Shown: positions 20,865 through 33,770, counted from the first letter of the stretch. The stretch: 64,000 bases of DNA from Chromobotia macracanthus (GCA_036877525.1 JAZGTH010000015.1:8021001-8085000); one strand, 5' to 3'. Program-made: numbers and translations. Notes: generated by a model not told the origin, from the letters alone.

Positions 20865-21035
20865 ATGTTTCCAGTTCTGGAGGACCATTGCCCTGCAGAG
20901 CTTTAATCAGATCTTGAGCTTATTTAGACCTTATTTGAAAAAATAGTAGGCGGGTATGTTGTTAACAGGGTTAGACCTTAACTTTGCAGACAGTGGCCCT
21001 CCAGGATTGCAGGTTCACCCTTGAAGTTATACAAG
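20865..21035. mobile_element. hAT-type MITE remnant (palindromic)
   Basis: The left arm, CTGGAGGACCATTGCCCTGC near 20878, is matched by an inverted right arm (GTGGCCCTCCAGGATTG near 20992). This is the inner arm sequence of a common fish hAT MITE with a near-palindromic layout. The outer CAGGGGT ends are eroded. Confidence 0.55.
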
Positions 21036-22986
21036 GTTTCTGCCACAAACAACTGATTAGACATCAAATACCAATAAAATGGAGGTGAATGGCCGGTTAA
21101 TGCAAACAGACCTTTGTGATACATATACACAGCTTCAGATGTGGCATCAGTTTGATCTTTGGGGTCTGTTCCACATTTCATGGTAAACTCTTTCAGATAA
21201 AAACAACTCCAAATTTTGACCAACCATTGTGAAACTCCTTCCTCTTCATCACAGGGCTACATACAGTTGTATAACCACAAGTGTTTTGATGACATTGCTA
21301 TAGTAAAGCTCCTTATCAAGTAAGTCTATTTATAGAAGGCAGTGACCCTGTCAAGAGCATAGTGTACTATCAACAAATCTGGTGCTATACGTAAAAGATG
21401 CCCAGTCTGTAACTATTCTGTGCAAGTAAAACAAAAAATAACCTCATCTTCCATCACACCTGCTGATCTTGAGCCAGGAACCAGTAACATCACAGGGATG
21501 GGATAATGTCAGATTAAAGCAAATAATTTCAAGATAGAAATCTGTGCTTCTTGTTTTGTTCTCTCTCTCAAACACCAGAAGAGACCCATTCAAGTGGGTA
21601 TTTAACAATAATAATAGGGGTAAGATATTGGTAAGCCGCACCATAAACTGCTTAGATGGATGACATGTCTCTATTTCCTTCTAGAAAAATTAAACCAAAA
21701 TGTCCCAGAAATGACTGTTGCCATCTGGCACTGTTGTCTTCATTTGGGCCCAATTCTGCACAGTAGTGATTGTAAGGTAGAGCCACAATATCAAGGTCCC
21801 ACCCATCATTGTGCCCATGACTCAGTTACAGAAAATTCAAAGGTTAAGATTATCTTATAACTAAAACCACACTATAGAAAAACACTTGAACATGCATCAG
21901 TGTGAAAACAACTAAAATGACAAACCATCTTTAGGAAAAACGTATCTGAAGTGGAATAGATTTTTCAATATGGCTCATGACCCCTCCCCTTCATTTACCA
22001 GAAGGTGATCAAAATGTCTTGGCTTCACTTTTCAGGACATGGTAAGCACCTGCATCTTTACAATGTTCCTTCAAAAGCAACAGATCCGGCTCACAATACC
22101 CATTCAGAAACCTCATAACCAAAGAATCACTTTTAGCCTTACTCCTTTCTGCCAGACAATAAACCAAGAGGACTAGAACTTTGTGTCAGAGTAGGTTGGT
22201 ACTTCTCCAATAATCATACATTCATCAAAAAGTAGGAATGAAGGAACATGAAGTTGCTACACTTACTACTACCTTTTTCTTTTACTTATTATTCCGCAAA
22301 CAGAGAGAACAAAGGAAAACTTCTGCAATACAAAAAAAGCCTTCAGGCTTCTCTTCCAAATCTACCACTCTTTACCCATTCCTCCAAATGGAACCTACTG
22401 GAGAAACCCAATGTGTATCACTCCAAAGCCTAAAAGTACAACTATGCAATAAAGTAAAACTGGACTAGGTCCCATTTTAGTACCAGTGCCCCAAATGGCA
22501 ATGACTCAAAGACCTTCAGTAAACAGAAATTGCCAAAGAGTTATCCCAAACCATAAGTGGAATGTCAATTTACCAACGTCAACGCACTGAAACCTGATCA
22601 ATGAAAACATTCATAAAAATGTATGATAGGTGCCATTATCCATGCTCTTAACCCAAGATAGCAGTTTTGCCTCAGAACCTATTCTGCAAAGAAAAAAAAT
22701 GTATACAACCTAAGGAGTCTGCATGACTACAAATAACAAAAAAAAACTTAACTACTAATGCACAGGCACTGCAAACAATGTTTATATCTGGCCATTTGAC
22801 AAGTGGTGTGTTCAATGTGATCCAATCTGACAGGTGGTCAGTCAAGACTAAAGGGGACCCAAATATTACTCTTTATATTTCTACACATTTTTATTCTGTA
22901 GAAATATAAAGATTAAGTTATTAATCTTTATTAAGTTAATTCTTGAATTAACACTGATATAGCTGACTCGTCCCCTATATTTTGTC
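21036..22986. other. Intergenic DNA, no gene seen
   Basis: AT-rich sequence without convincing coding potential. A small palindrome (AATATAAAGATTAAGTTA-type inverted words) lies near 22870-22950. Confidence 0.45.
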
Positions 22987-22988
22987 TA

Positions 22989-24572
22989 CAACCCCAAATC
23001 AGAAAAAGTTGGGACAGTATGGAAAACACAAATAAAGTAGTGATTTCTAAATTTACTTTGACTTGTATTTCATTGCAGACAATACAACAGCACATTATTT
23101 AATGTTTTCCTCATGATTTTTATTGTTTTTCTTCAAAAAAAAAAAAAAAATTCCTATTTTGGTTTTTGCTTTACTGTTCCAACTTTTTTTTTAAATGTGT
23201 TGCATTTACTAATTTGTAATGTTGCAATTCCTTTTCACAACACTTAAAAGACATTTAGGGACTGAAGACACCAAGTGAAGAAATGTTTCAGGTGTAATTT
23301 TGTCGCATTCTTGCTGCAAACAAGTCTTAAGGTGGGCAACAGTACGGGGTCTTCGTTGTCGCATTTTGCTCTTCAAAATGCACCACACATTCACTATTGG
23401 AGACAGGTCTGGACTGCAGGCAGGCCAGTCAAGTACCTGTATCCTCTTCCTCTGCAGCCAGGACTTTGTAATGTGTGCAGAATGTGGTTTTCCATTATCT
23501 TGTTGAAATATGCATGGACGTCCCTGGAAAAGATGTCTTCTTGAAGGCAGCATATTGTGCTCCAAAATCTCTATGTACTTTTCAGCATTAATGGTGCCAT
23601 CACAGAAGTGCAAGTTACCTTTACCAAGGGCACTGACACAACCCCATACCATGACAGACCCTGGCTTTTGGACTTGTTGCTGGTAACAGTCTGGATGATC
23701 CTTTTCTTCTTTGGTCCGGAGCACACGGCGTCCATTTCTCCCAAAAAATAGCTGAAATACTGATTCATCTGACCACAGTACACGTTTCCACTGTGTGATG
23801 GCCCATCCCAGATGCCTCCGAGCCCAGAGAAGTCGACGGCGCTTCTGGACACTGTTAACATAGGGCTTCCTTTTGGCACAGTACAGTTTTAACTGGCATT
23901 TGTGGATGTAACTACATATTGTGGTACTTGACAAAGGTTTGCCAAAGTAGTCCTGAGCCCATGTGGTGATATTGCTTATAGATGAATGACGATTCTTGAT
24001 GCAGTGCCGCCTGAGGATCGGAGAGCATGGTTGTTCAGCTTAGGCTTGTGCCCTTGTCCTTTATGCACTGAAATTCCTCCACATTCCTTGAATCTTTTAA
24101 TTATGTTATGCACTGTTGAAGGTGAAATAAGCAAATGTCTTCCTATCTTTCTTTGAGGAACATTGTTTTTAAACATTTCAATAATTTTCTCGCGTATTTG
24201 TTGGCAAACTGGCGATCCTCGGCCCATCTTTGCTCCTAAAGGACTAGACCTTTCTTGGATGCTGCTTTTGTACCAAATCATAATTACAATCACCTGATGA
24301 CATCACCCGTTTCTAATCACATCATTATTTAACCAATTTACCTGATTACTAGCCCTAAATTGCTCCTGTTCCAACTTTTTTTGAAATGTGTTGCAAGAAC
24401 CAAAATAGGAATTTTGTTTTTTTGAAGAAAAAAACTATAAAAATCATGAGGAACACATTAAATAATGTGCTGTTGTATTGTCTGCAATGAAATACACAAT
24501 AAGTAAATTTAGAAATCACTACTTTTTTTATGTGTTTTCCATACTGTCCCAACTTTTTCTGATTTGGGGTTG
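22989..24572 (-). mobile_element. Tc1-like DNA transposon, near complete, inactive
   Basis: It starts CAACCCCAAATCAG and ends with the exact inverse, flanked by TA on both sides (22987-22988 and 24573-24574), the Tc1/mariner target duplication. Terminal inverted repeats are about 190-210 bp each and still very similar, differing mainly by small indels in A/T runs. Total length is 1584 bp. Transposase remains are on the minus strand. The two TIRs are alike enough to suggest a fairly recent insertion, although the transposase is damaged. Confidence 0.93.
23209..24293 (-). pseudogene. Broken Tc1-like transposase
   Basis: Two minus-strand frames together cover the protein. 24293-23976 holds the N-terminal helix-turn-helix DNA-binding region (QQIREKIIEMF, SPSTVHNIIKRF). 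23934-23209 holds the DDE catalytic domain, with the first Asp in LWSDESVF and the second in FQQDNGKPHSA. They are in different frames, with a frameshift near 24010-24020. In the third catalytic segment, where the family has Glu after SPDLxPI, the sequence reads SPDLSPIVNVW, so the catalytic Glu is Val. Both lesions predict an inactive enzyme. Confidence 0.9.
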
Positions 24573-24849
24573 TACATCAAATGTGAGGACCACACCAAAA
24601 GCAAACTGGTCGTTATAATTATTGACGCCATCTACAATAGAAATGTCACATTTACTGGACCATAATACACTTCAGTTGACTAATACCCTAATACCCTTGA
24701 CTAATACCCTGCCCTATTGTGAACTGCAGAGCTACTTTAAGCATTTAATTTGATGGTTGTCCTAAATAAAATGTAACCTGCATTGCGTTTCTGTGAATTC
24801 TTGGCCTTAAGTTTTATTTTTATGTTTAAATAACTTTTGCGTTAGAAAC

Positions 24850-25090
24850 CATAACTGTTACAGTACATTAAAGTCGATTGCACATTGGGCAAGAAGCGTA
24901 GCACTGTGTCACATCTTTAAAAATTGAACACACTGTTTCTATGAGTGTACACACACCGCCATTCAGAGTGTGGCCAAGGCACTCCACAGGTGTGTGTACA
25001 ACACAATACGTTCAATTTTTAAAGATGTGGTGCGACCCGGCGCAGTGTTTCTTGTCCGATGTGTGACCACCTTAACTGTTAATGACAACC
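24850..25090. repeat. Inverted-repeat hairpin, MITE-like
   Basis: The left arm around 24880-24960 contains ACATCTTTAAAAATTGAAC (24912 on). The right arm around 24982-25070 contains its inverse, GTTCAATTTTTAAAGATGT, followed by further partly inverted sequence. The loop is only about 20-40 bases. It resembles a small foldback or MITE; ends and target duplication were not defined. Confidence 0.6.
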
Positions 25091-27189
25091 TTCTGTGTAC
25101 CAGTTTAAATCATCTTTTGCTTAAAACATCTTTTGTTTCTAAGCACATAAAAGAATAAGAAATATCGTTATAAAGACCCATATATAGTCACATATGTGTA
25201 TATGCAGTTGAAGCAATACAAACAATAATATTATATCTGAATTATTGTTATAAATTTTATACCAGTGGATGCATGCTGAAAATTAAGTTAAACACATAAC
25301 TCTCCCTGTTATTGTTGGTAATCTCGTCAACATTGGACCGTGTTAGAAAATGTTCTACAAACACTGCAACTTTGAAGCTTCCAGTGTAGACAGACCATTT
25401 AAATAAAAATCAGTTACAGTAAAGCAATGACAATGGAAGTAAACCAGACCATACAATTAACATGCATTTACACCAGTAATGCCTGTAGGCATGATCTTTT
25501 TTTTTTTTACAATGTCCACACAAAAATAAGAGAAAATGTTACTTTTGAAGCTAACAAGAAGCTGAGCAGGTAGTACAGGTGTTCCTGTAGCTGGTAAAAC
25601 ATAGCATTAGCAGCTAAACCAATGTCTTGAATCAACTGAAAATTGACAACCTGAATTAATCTACCCAGAACCGCAGACCAACCACAAAAACACTGATTGA
25701 TGATTTAGAAAGCTTAGGTCAAATAATATGTTTTTAACACAAGGTAAAACAAGGTACAGAAATACAAGTTAATAATAATAATATTTCTTTAAACATCAAT
25801 TCAACTGTCAATTGACAAGCTTGTAATAAACATAGAACAATCCTTTAAGACTAATCGTTTGTCAGTGTCTGTTCATCCTTCCCACACATTGCCTATGAAA
25901 GCATCTGCCAAAAAGATTACTTCAAGTCACAATAAAATAAAATTTAAAGTCAAAACTAAAATTTGTTAACGTTTGCATAATAACAAATGGCTAGTAAAGC
26001 AACTACTAACGACTAGTAAAATGAAAAGTGACAAACCAATCAGTCAAGTGTTAAACAATGTAAACATTATTTAGCCATTAAGGTAGCACTACATTGGTCA
26101 CCCAGCTAACCAGTGCTCTTGCCATGCCAAAAGTTAGCATTATTGTACATGTAAAGTGTAATTTTTACATGCACCCCATACAAATCAATCAACTGGGCTG
26201 CTCTGGCTTGATGTGGATAATGTGTATATAGTAAGAGTATGCCATTAGTTTCATGTTTACATTATTGCCATCATTTCATAAAATAAAATCTACCTATAAT
26301 GAAAGCCCACTGACATGTACAATGATGCTTTCCCTTATTAACATCAGGGGAACCATAACTTTTGTTATCTAAGGTTTAATTAATAATTTCTAAGCCTCAA
26401 AAGTCTTTTTGGGCTATTGGCTACCATTTTTTGGTAGTCTCTTTTTTAATTCACACTTATGTTCTTTAAGCTAAGAGGACATGTTGTTGGAATAACCAAA
26501 GAAAGTCAAATAAACTTACCCTAAAATGTAAGTACACTGTGTAAAACCAAACTCCGTCTTGGGACCATGATCATTGTTTTCCCTCTCTGTAAAGAAACAG
26601 ACTGGCATCACTATAAAGAACTCATGTGACAGCAAAATATTTTTCATTCATGAAAATTTTAATTATTTAAATAAAACAGATTGCTGTAGTTTCGATCACT
26701 TTTGACTATACAAAAGACATAAACCATCTTTAAGCGTGGGAAAAATAAAACTAAAGTTAATAGGTTCATCATAGTAAACCTTTTACATTAAACCAAACTC
26801 CATCCTGACAGCTGGGAGATAAACCGGTGGCTCCGTTTAAGTGATGCACCCTCGAAAATCTGTGCCTTTTCAACAAACTATCGATTGTGTCAAGTTGCAC
26901 CATTTAATACGTATGTGTTATGATTTAGTCTTGAATCGTTTTATTTTCATTGTTATCTGATGAGTTTATGTAAGACTTGGATGATATCAGCAGGAGAGAC
27001 GCACGAAGCTAAGCTGGTTGGTTGGTAACATGGACGTCCAGCGTCACAAAACAAAATGGGCTGCATGAGCACAGACAAGCCTTAAGCGCACAAACAAGAA
27101 CTGGTAGTGTGATGCAAATACGGAAATCATCGTCTTGATCTGAGGGGAAAATATACTTATATAATGCATCAGACACGGTTTTATTCCAT
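25091..27189. other. AT-rich non-coding DNA, probable intron or upstream region
   Basis: No reading frame or repeat of note. If the donor at 27266 belongs to the giant zinc-finger gene, this stretch is part of an intron of about 11 kb. Confidence 0.4.
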
Positions 27190-27720
27190 TATCCCATGAA
27201 TTGCACAGCAACGAGCTCAGCCTGTCCTTGGGAGCTCATTCTCCCTCTAGCACGCCCGTACTCACCGTCGTGCTTGCCTTCCTGCTGCTGTGGCTTTCCT
27301 TTGTAAGACTGTGCGCCTTGCCGTTGCGCAGTGCGCACACAAACGGTTCCTAAGCGCGCAATTCAGGTTAAAGGTAAGTCAACACTATTAATTCACATAA
27401 AAAAAATCACGGAGGATTTAACGCTAATATGCACTACTCGGTGCACATCCATCCAACAATGTGGCTCAACCCGGGATATTTTGTGACACTCGACCACTTG
27501 AACCAATGAGAAGAAGGCGAATGAAAGGAAGATCCGCCTCCAGTTCTACGGGGCCTCCATTTCGACGTCTAATGTGTGGAAGCATTTCTTTGCGCATGGT
27601 AGCTACAGAACGTACCTTAAAATGGCCACCGAGCTAGTGGGAGGGGCTTGTTAGATCCTCCGTCGACCGCCCAACGTACTGCCCCTGAGGTTGTTTCAGG
27701 TTCCAGTCGGGTAGTTATCA
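27190..27720. promoter_or_regulatory. CpG-richer candidate bidirectional promoter
   Basis: CpG dinucleotides are much denser than in the flanks (CGTCGTGC, GCGCAGTGCGCAC, AAGCGCGCAA, CCGTCGACCGCCC). There is an inverted-CCAAT-type element (CCAATGAGAAG, near 27505). A minus-strand donor, AGCACGACG|GTGAGTAC, ends a possible exon at 27266. A plus-strand donor, TTAAAG|GTAAGTC, ends one at 27373. The minus exon could be exon 1 of the giant zinc-finger gene; no plus-strand partner gene was found. Confidence 0.45.
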
Positions 27721-29205
27721 GTTGCTGTCCAAGAAGCAAGGGATTCATATTGTCCACAGGTCCAGCAATGTACATAATTGTTTAGAAACAATGTAGGCCA
27801 TTAGCTGTGGGACAATGAATATGTCAGAATGGTAATCAGAAGATTTAAACAAGGCAAAAGATTTTGATGTGGCTGCACTGGCACCGAAACACTCCATTCA
27901 CTCCTTTCTTTTGAGCAAGTTAGGAAATGATTCGTTTATTATCCCCAAAGGGTGTCCCAGAAAAAAAATTAATACGTGAATCCACAACATGTAGAAAGGC
28001 TCTGCTTCTTTATGTGCCCCAGGGAGTACAGCAGCTCTTGATGATTTTCTTCCATCGAGTCATCTTGATGCATCTTGATCTTGTCATCTCCTGATTCAAT
28101 ACAACATTTTACTCGTTATCACTGGCTATTGCTTAATTATATGGGCTTTATCACATCCCCTCACTCTTATTACCTATGTTAACCTTCAGAAGGTACATAG
28201 ATACAATGCTATAAGTGAGCTGTCACTCCTAATGGAAGGGAACAATTGAGAAACTAGTCAAACTGAAAGATCACACACTGTTGCCCTACATATTATCATA
28301 TATATAACAATGTCATGTAATTAGAGCCCAGTTTGTTAGTCTTTACAGTTTGAAGGTCAGCTGAATTTGGCAAAACATTTGGGACCTCTGGTCCTAGTGG
28401 ATGGACCACTAGGTGGTTTACTTACCTTGTGAAGTAAATGTAAAACATGTAAAATGTAAAACACTTTAAATGCACTATACATAACCAGACTACAGTGATT
28501 AAAAGGCTTATCAATATTTTTACAATATTTTAAAATAATAAAGTGTGTTGAATTTTGAGGAATTGAGTTTAACTGGAGGGAGGGGGCAATGTGTTAAGGA
28601 CACTTACTCCACAAGTCTACAAGAGAAAGTGTAAAAAAATCCCAAACTATCCGTTTCTTGAAGCCAAAACGGGGGAATTCTGTCAACATATTTTGCAGAT
28701 CATGTGTCTCATTTACCAGTGTATACTGTGTATCCATTCAAAGTCCATTGTTAGATACCTGCTATCTACTTTGTTTTGGAAAACCAAACTGTTTTTTTCT
28801 ACGAGAAGTCTTAAGGGTCTGTCCCTTTTGTATATCTCATCTGAAATAATAAAATGTTTTCAAATTTGGATTGTGGAAAAATAAAAAAATCCAAATAAAC
28901 ACAGCATACCATTTTGTGAAGAATATTATGATGGAATCTATGTTTCCTATGTGCCCAATCACTAATCCAAGAGTAAGACAATAGGTCAGCATATACTACT
29001 AACAATATACAAATATACTTTTAAGGTGTATCTTCATCAGTGATTACTTTATATGAACAATGGATGAGTTGACTACCTAGGTGCTTGGAGTCTACCTAGA
29101 TAGGGCAAATTGGATTTAAAAGAAATGTGAACATAAAGGAACACATTAATGTTGTGTGATCTTAATTTGCGTGTCTAAAGCAATTCCATCCGAGAGTACC
29201 CGTGT
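27721..29205. other. Intergenic DNA, no gene seen
   Basis: A 97-codon plus-strand frame at 28591-28884 has no recognisable domain and looks like chance. No repeat family was identified. Confidence 0.45.
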
Positions 29206-29323
29206 ACCTCTACTGGGAATTTAAGAGCCTTTGCAAGTTTTTTACTCTTATAGTTTCACCTTACTGTGTTTGGGTTAAAATCAAACTCTTATCAAGTTTT
29301 ATCACATTGATTTGACCAGAGCC
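29206..29323. repeat. 118-bp interspersed repeat, copy 1
   Basis: Matches 33056-33173 with a single visible mismatch (G/T). Its 3' end begins a hairpin: GACCAGAGC is followed by GCTCTGGTC about 14 bases later. Confidence 0.85.
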
Positions 29324-29949
29324 CTAATGATATGCTCTGGTCATGTGGATAAGAACAAGAGCATGATTCTGTGTTCATGACCATAAAATTAATTAAGAAT
29401 CATCAGAATCTTGTCCCAGTGCTGTTGATGGACTCTTCCCATTGTCAGAAAATATCTGGCCTTTGCCCAATTCTACACTGGAAGAGATCAGTATAGTTTG
29501 GCCTTGTCTGTGTACTGGTTTTGTCTGACTGTAGAGGTACAACATTTTGGTTTTGTCTGACTGTAGAGGCGAACTATCTTGTTTTTAAGAAACCTCATGA
29601 AACAGTTAAAACTAAAGTGACATCATAGTTTAAAGTGACACATTAACAAACAATTTTCTTTTCAAAATAACATTACAAAACTTAAGCCTAATCGAAGCCA
29701 TTTTAGGATTTTTGACTTACAACATTGTTTCAGTTGTATACCTTGTCTAATATTGAGTTTAACACCAGTCAATGTTTGGAGAGGCTAAAACTTATCATAG
29801 AAATATGTTACCTCCATGGTACTAAACTCTGGTAATTTAGGTAGTAAATGGTAGTTTAACCTATTGTCAGCTGCTATGTTAACTTCTGATGCCAACAGTA
29901 CTTTCTAGAGGGCTAGGAATTCTTTGCCCCCCCTCCACACACACAAACC

Positions 29950-30270
29950 ATTTAATTTTTTTATACATATTTATTTTAGCTGACACCTTTAACCAAAGCT
30001 TCTTACTAGACCATGCACTTATACCAAGGGAGAACACAAATGTACACCCATAACATACAAAATTTCAGGTAGGCACTGGAATAGTACAATGCCAATACAG
30101 GAGGGTATGTTTAATTTTTTTCCCCCACCAGGGCTTGTTAGGCTCTACACCAAGTAGTGTAGCTTATTTCAACTTGCAGTAAACACAAAGTTCACAAGAC
30201 AGTAGAACTATTTTAATCTGGTCCTGGAGGTGGCTGTCCTGCAGAGTTTTGTGCCAGGCATTTGTGTTTA
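29950..30270. mobile_element. Fragments of fish SINE/LINE tail and hAT MITE
   Basis: TTTAGCTGACACCTTTAACC near 29977 resembles the widely shared fish repeat tail that reads, inverted, as GGATAAAAGCGTCTGC. TGGTCCTGGAGGTGGCTGTC near 30219 matches the inner arm of the hAT MITE also found at 20.9 kb. Both are short and worn. Confidence 0.45.
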
Positions 30271-30479
30271 ATGACAATGTCATCACTCTCTCTCTCTGTC
30301 TCTGTAGAGGACATGCGAAAGAGCTTAAGGAGAGTGAATACATACGAGCCACTACCCCAAATGGCATTCTTGCATGGGTACTGAGACCAACTGGCTTGAG
30401 TGTTTGGTCTCTCCCCTAGTGTACAGTACCCAATTGTTCTAGTACCCAAAGTGCCCCAAAGTAACATGTCTGTATGACT

Positions 30480-31335
30480 GGCATCTGGTTGCCCTAACTC
30501 CCAAAGTAAGCAAATGCTTTGAGAGACTGGTGAAGGACATCTTCTTCTTGATGTTACCTGACACCCTGGACTACAGTTCACCTATCATCAGAACAGGTCC
30601 ATGGATGAAACAATAGCCTTGACACTGCCCTCTCCCATCTGTAAAAAGAGACGACACCAAGAGACACAAGTAATAATGTTGTTTGTTGATTACAGTTCAA
30701 CATTCAAGACCATAGATCCCTCAAAGCTAGACAGCAAGCTTCACAACCTGGGTCTGGAGAACTCTGTAACTGGATCCTCAGCTTCCTGTCAGACCAGTGC
30801 AACATGATTAAACTGGGCAGCTTTCATCTTCCCCTACACTTAATACTGGTGCTCATTGGGGATGTGTGTCCTCTCCTTTACTACCTCTGTGACATCACAC
30901 ACTGTTTGGTCTCATCTCCCATGGCAATAAGACCACATATCATGAGGAGGTCAGATCCCTGACATCATGGTTCCAGACTAATGAGCTGATAGTGGAAAGG
31001 AATCTTAAGAAGTACATGCTTCCATCATCATCAACGATGATACAGTGGAGAAGGTCAGCTCTTTTAAGTTTCTAGGCATACACATCACTAAGGACCTAAC
31101 ATGGACAGAGCAAACATAGGAAACCATGAAGAAGGCTTAGCAGCATCTCGTCTTTCTCAGATGGCTAAAGAGGTTTGGATTGAGCACACACATCTTCAGG
31201 TCTTCTACACCTGTGCTATAGGAAGCATCTTAACTTGCTGCACCACAGCCTTGTTTGGGAACTGCACTGCCCTCAATCGCAAAGCACAACACATTCTTGG
31301 AACACTTACACAGAGCATTGCCTAAGTAAGGTGAG
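30480..31335 (+). mobile_element. Degraded L2-type LINE reverse transcriptase region
   Basis: Translating the plus strand in shifting frames gives family landmarks: KCFERLVKDI, FVDYSSTFKTIDPSKLDSKL, SSFKFLGIHITKDLTWT and NCTALNRKAQHIL. The catalytic YxDD region is missing (internal deletion between about 30800 and 30950), and stops and frameshifts are frequent. Dead copy. Confidence 0.75.
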
Positions 31336-31579
31336 GAGAATTAGGGTGTCCCCCTAAGGGTGTATGCATATTTATGATTCAGAGGGAAGCTTGTGCACTC
31401 TCAATGTGGTCTTTAGGCATAGCCACACAGAGTTTGTAGCAGAGTACTACCCAACAGTCTAAACCCACCAAAGTATAGATTTCAAAGAGAACCAGATTTT
31501 TCCTAAAATAAAAAGCGGCATTTTGGACAGGGTCTCTCACAACACCTTAATTAATAATAAAGTTAAAAGAATAAGGAAA

Positions 31580-32110
31580 CAGTTAAATAATTTAACCCCA
31601 ATTTTATCATTTCTACATTGGCCAAATGTCAAGTTCCGTATTACATACAAGATATTGCTACTTACCTACAAGGCCTTAAATGGGTAAGCCTCTGCGCATT
31701 TACTTCTATCATGCTACAAGCCAATGCACTCCTTAAGATCACAAAACTCTGGTCTGGTAGTATCTAGAATCTCCACCAAAGTCCACCAAAGGAGGTAGAA
31801 CATTTCTGCATTTGACTCCAAAACTCTGGAATAACCTTCTTGACACTGTTTGGGGCTCAGACACTCTCTCCCAAGTCAAACCTACATTAAAGACATTAGC
31901 ATTAGCAATCTAGTATTCACATAATACACATAACTTTGTATTCCAATTACATCAGATAAAATGCTACTGATTATCTGGTGTTAGTAACGTTACAAATAGC
32001 AGCTATGCTAATTATTCTCTAATCGCCCCCATTTTTACCTTGGGATACCTATCCTGGGGTAACTACAGATCATGTCAGCTCCAGTATGCATCCTGCATAA
32101 TCTGTACCAT
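31580..32110 (+). mobile_element. LINE 3' end fragment
   Basis: Plus-strand translation around 31640-31910 recalls the C-terminal tail of a fish LINE: YKILLLTYKALNG, SLRSQNSGL-like and RRTFLHLTPKLWNNL segments. It probably represents a second, separate LINE relic after the one ending near 31335. The following 200 bases may be its 3' untranslated tail. Confidence 0.55.
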
Positions 32111-33055
32111 CTAAGTTAATTTAACCGAATACTATTCAATGAAGGTTGAGAGTTCCACCACTGAGGCACAGTGTGTGAAAGTAACTTTGTATCGTGATGT
32201 GATACCAAGGTATTGTTTATTCACTTATCACAGGGGACAAGACAAGAAGGTGCAGACCCAAAGGTGATCCGGTATGCTAGCATCAGAGCCTTGGATTTGA
32301 AGCAGATGGCTACATTCAGCTAATAAAAGGAGATCAAAATGGCTCTTATCATTTGTGTAGAAGTGATATGAGCTCTATATGAGGATCAGAGACAAGCTCT
32401 AATCCCAGGGTAACTCAGTGGTTAACTGATTCACCACTCCTGACACCACTCCTGTCCACAAAACCTTGAAGGATCTGCCTGTAAGATAGGACTTAAATCA
32501 GCAAATAACTATATCAGTAATGCCCAACTGAGAGAGTTGATAGGAATCTCAAGAGTTGAACCTGATGAATCTCAATGTCAACAGATGGGTCAAGCAGGAT
32601 GAGGACAAATGACCTTAAAGTAATTCTTGCCAGTAGAGTTTTAGTAATGGAGAGAAGGGACATCTCAGTGGAATGTCAATACTGAGGGCTGATTAGTTGG
32701 TATCAAGCAGGTTGTTCTGTGAAAGGAACACAAAGTTGATTGAAGGCTTCTCTTTTAAAGTTTGGTACAGAAAACATCAAGGTCATTGGTTAAATTCCCA
32801 AGGAAACCAAAACTGCTAAAAATTACACCTTGACTCCATTGTAAGCCAGTTTGGATAAAAACATCTGCCAGTGATATGGGATATGTTTATCATGTGCATG
32901 TAAATAAAGAAGATGGCAAAAGAAGATGAGGGGGGATAGGCTCTTGGGAACATGTAGTAGACTGGCTAGAATGTAAGTAATTTGGAATGCCCAATCCCAA
33001 AAGGTGTAACAATTGGGTATTGGTTAAATTCTAGTAAAAGTTCCATTTCACAACC
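32111..33055. other. Intergenic DNA with one repeat tail
   Basis: No gene seen. TTTGGATAAAAACATCTGCC (32851 on) is the common fish repeat tail, in opposite orientation to the copy at 29977. Confidence 0.45.
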
Positions 33056-33173
33056 ACCTCTACTGGGAATTTAAGAGCCTTTGCAAGTTTTTTACTCTTA
33101 TAGTTTCACCTTACTGTGTTTGTGTTAAAATCAAACTCTTATCAAGTTTTATCACATTGATTTGACCAGAGCC
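33056..33173. repeat. 118-bp interspersed repeat, copy 2
   Basis: Near-identical direct repeat of 29206-29323. Both copies stop at GACCAGAGCC, and the flanking sequences then diverge completely. Confidence 0.85.
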
Positions 33174-33594
33174 TTCAGAAATGGTCATGACATTTCAAGA
33201 TCATGACCATTTCTTATACAATTGATCATACCTATTTACAATTAGAAGTTTACAATTAAAAACCCTGAACAGTAAAGACAATGCAGTGCTGACTGCTTTG
33301 AAGAGATTGATGTATATTCAAGATTCCTTCTTTAATTAAAATAAATAAACAGAGGTGTTTGGGTGGAAAGGTATACCCCTACTTAATTCTATCACATATA
33401 AGCCACTCTATTATAGAGCTCTTCAAACCAACTTCTGTTTACCATTAAGCTCACAGTCAAAACTTAGTCTCTGACTCTCCATGTTAGGATGACCTTTCTT
33501 CTCAACAATCCATTCCAGAAGCTAGAGCTTATGGAATTCTATTTACAGCTGTATACAGTACTTCCTGACTGGAAATAAATATATCCTTTACAAC

Positions 33595-33770
33595 AGGGGT
33601 GTCAAACTGTGTTCCTGAAAAAAGGGCAACAGTTTTGCACCAACCCAGCAAAGACACCTAAACCATCTGAATCTTGGCCTCCAATACAAATTACAGGCAG
33701 GTGTGTTGGAGAAGGCTTGTAATTCAATTCTGCAGAACTGTGGCCTTTCAGAGATTGATATTGCTTCTCT
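33595..33770. mobile_element. hAT-type MITE
   Basis: Begins with the hAT-style end CAGGGGTGTCAAACTGTGTT and continues with the palindromic arms of a common fish MITE (GGCAACAGTTTTGCACCAAC on the left, CTGCAGAACTGTGGCCTTTC on the right). The right terminus is eroded, so the 8-bp target duplication cannot be read. Confidence 0.65.

Noticed and set aside
30601..31325. Plus-strand frames of 68-74 codons as independent genes
   Set aside because: They are pieces of a decayed LINE reverse transcriptase, as shown by FVDYSSTFKTI and NCTALNRKAQHIL.
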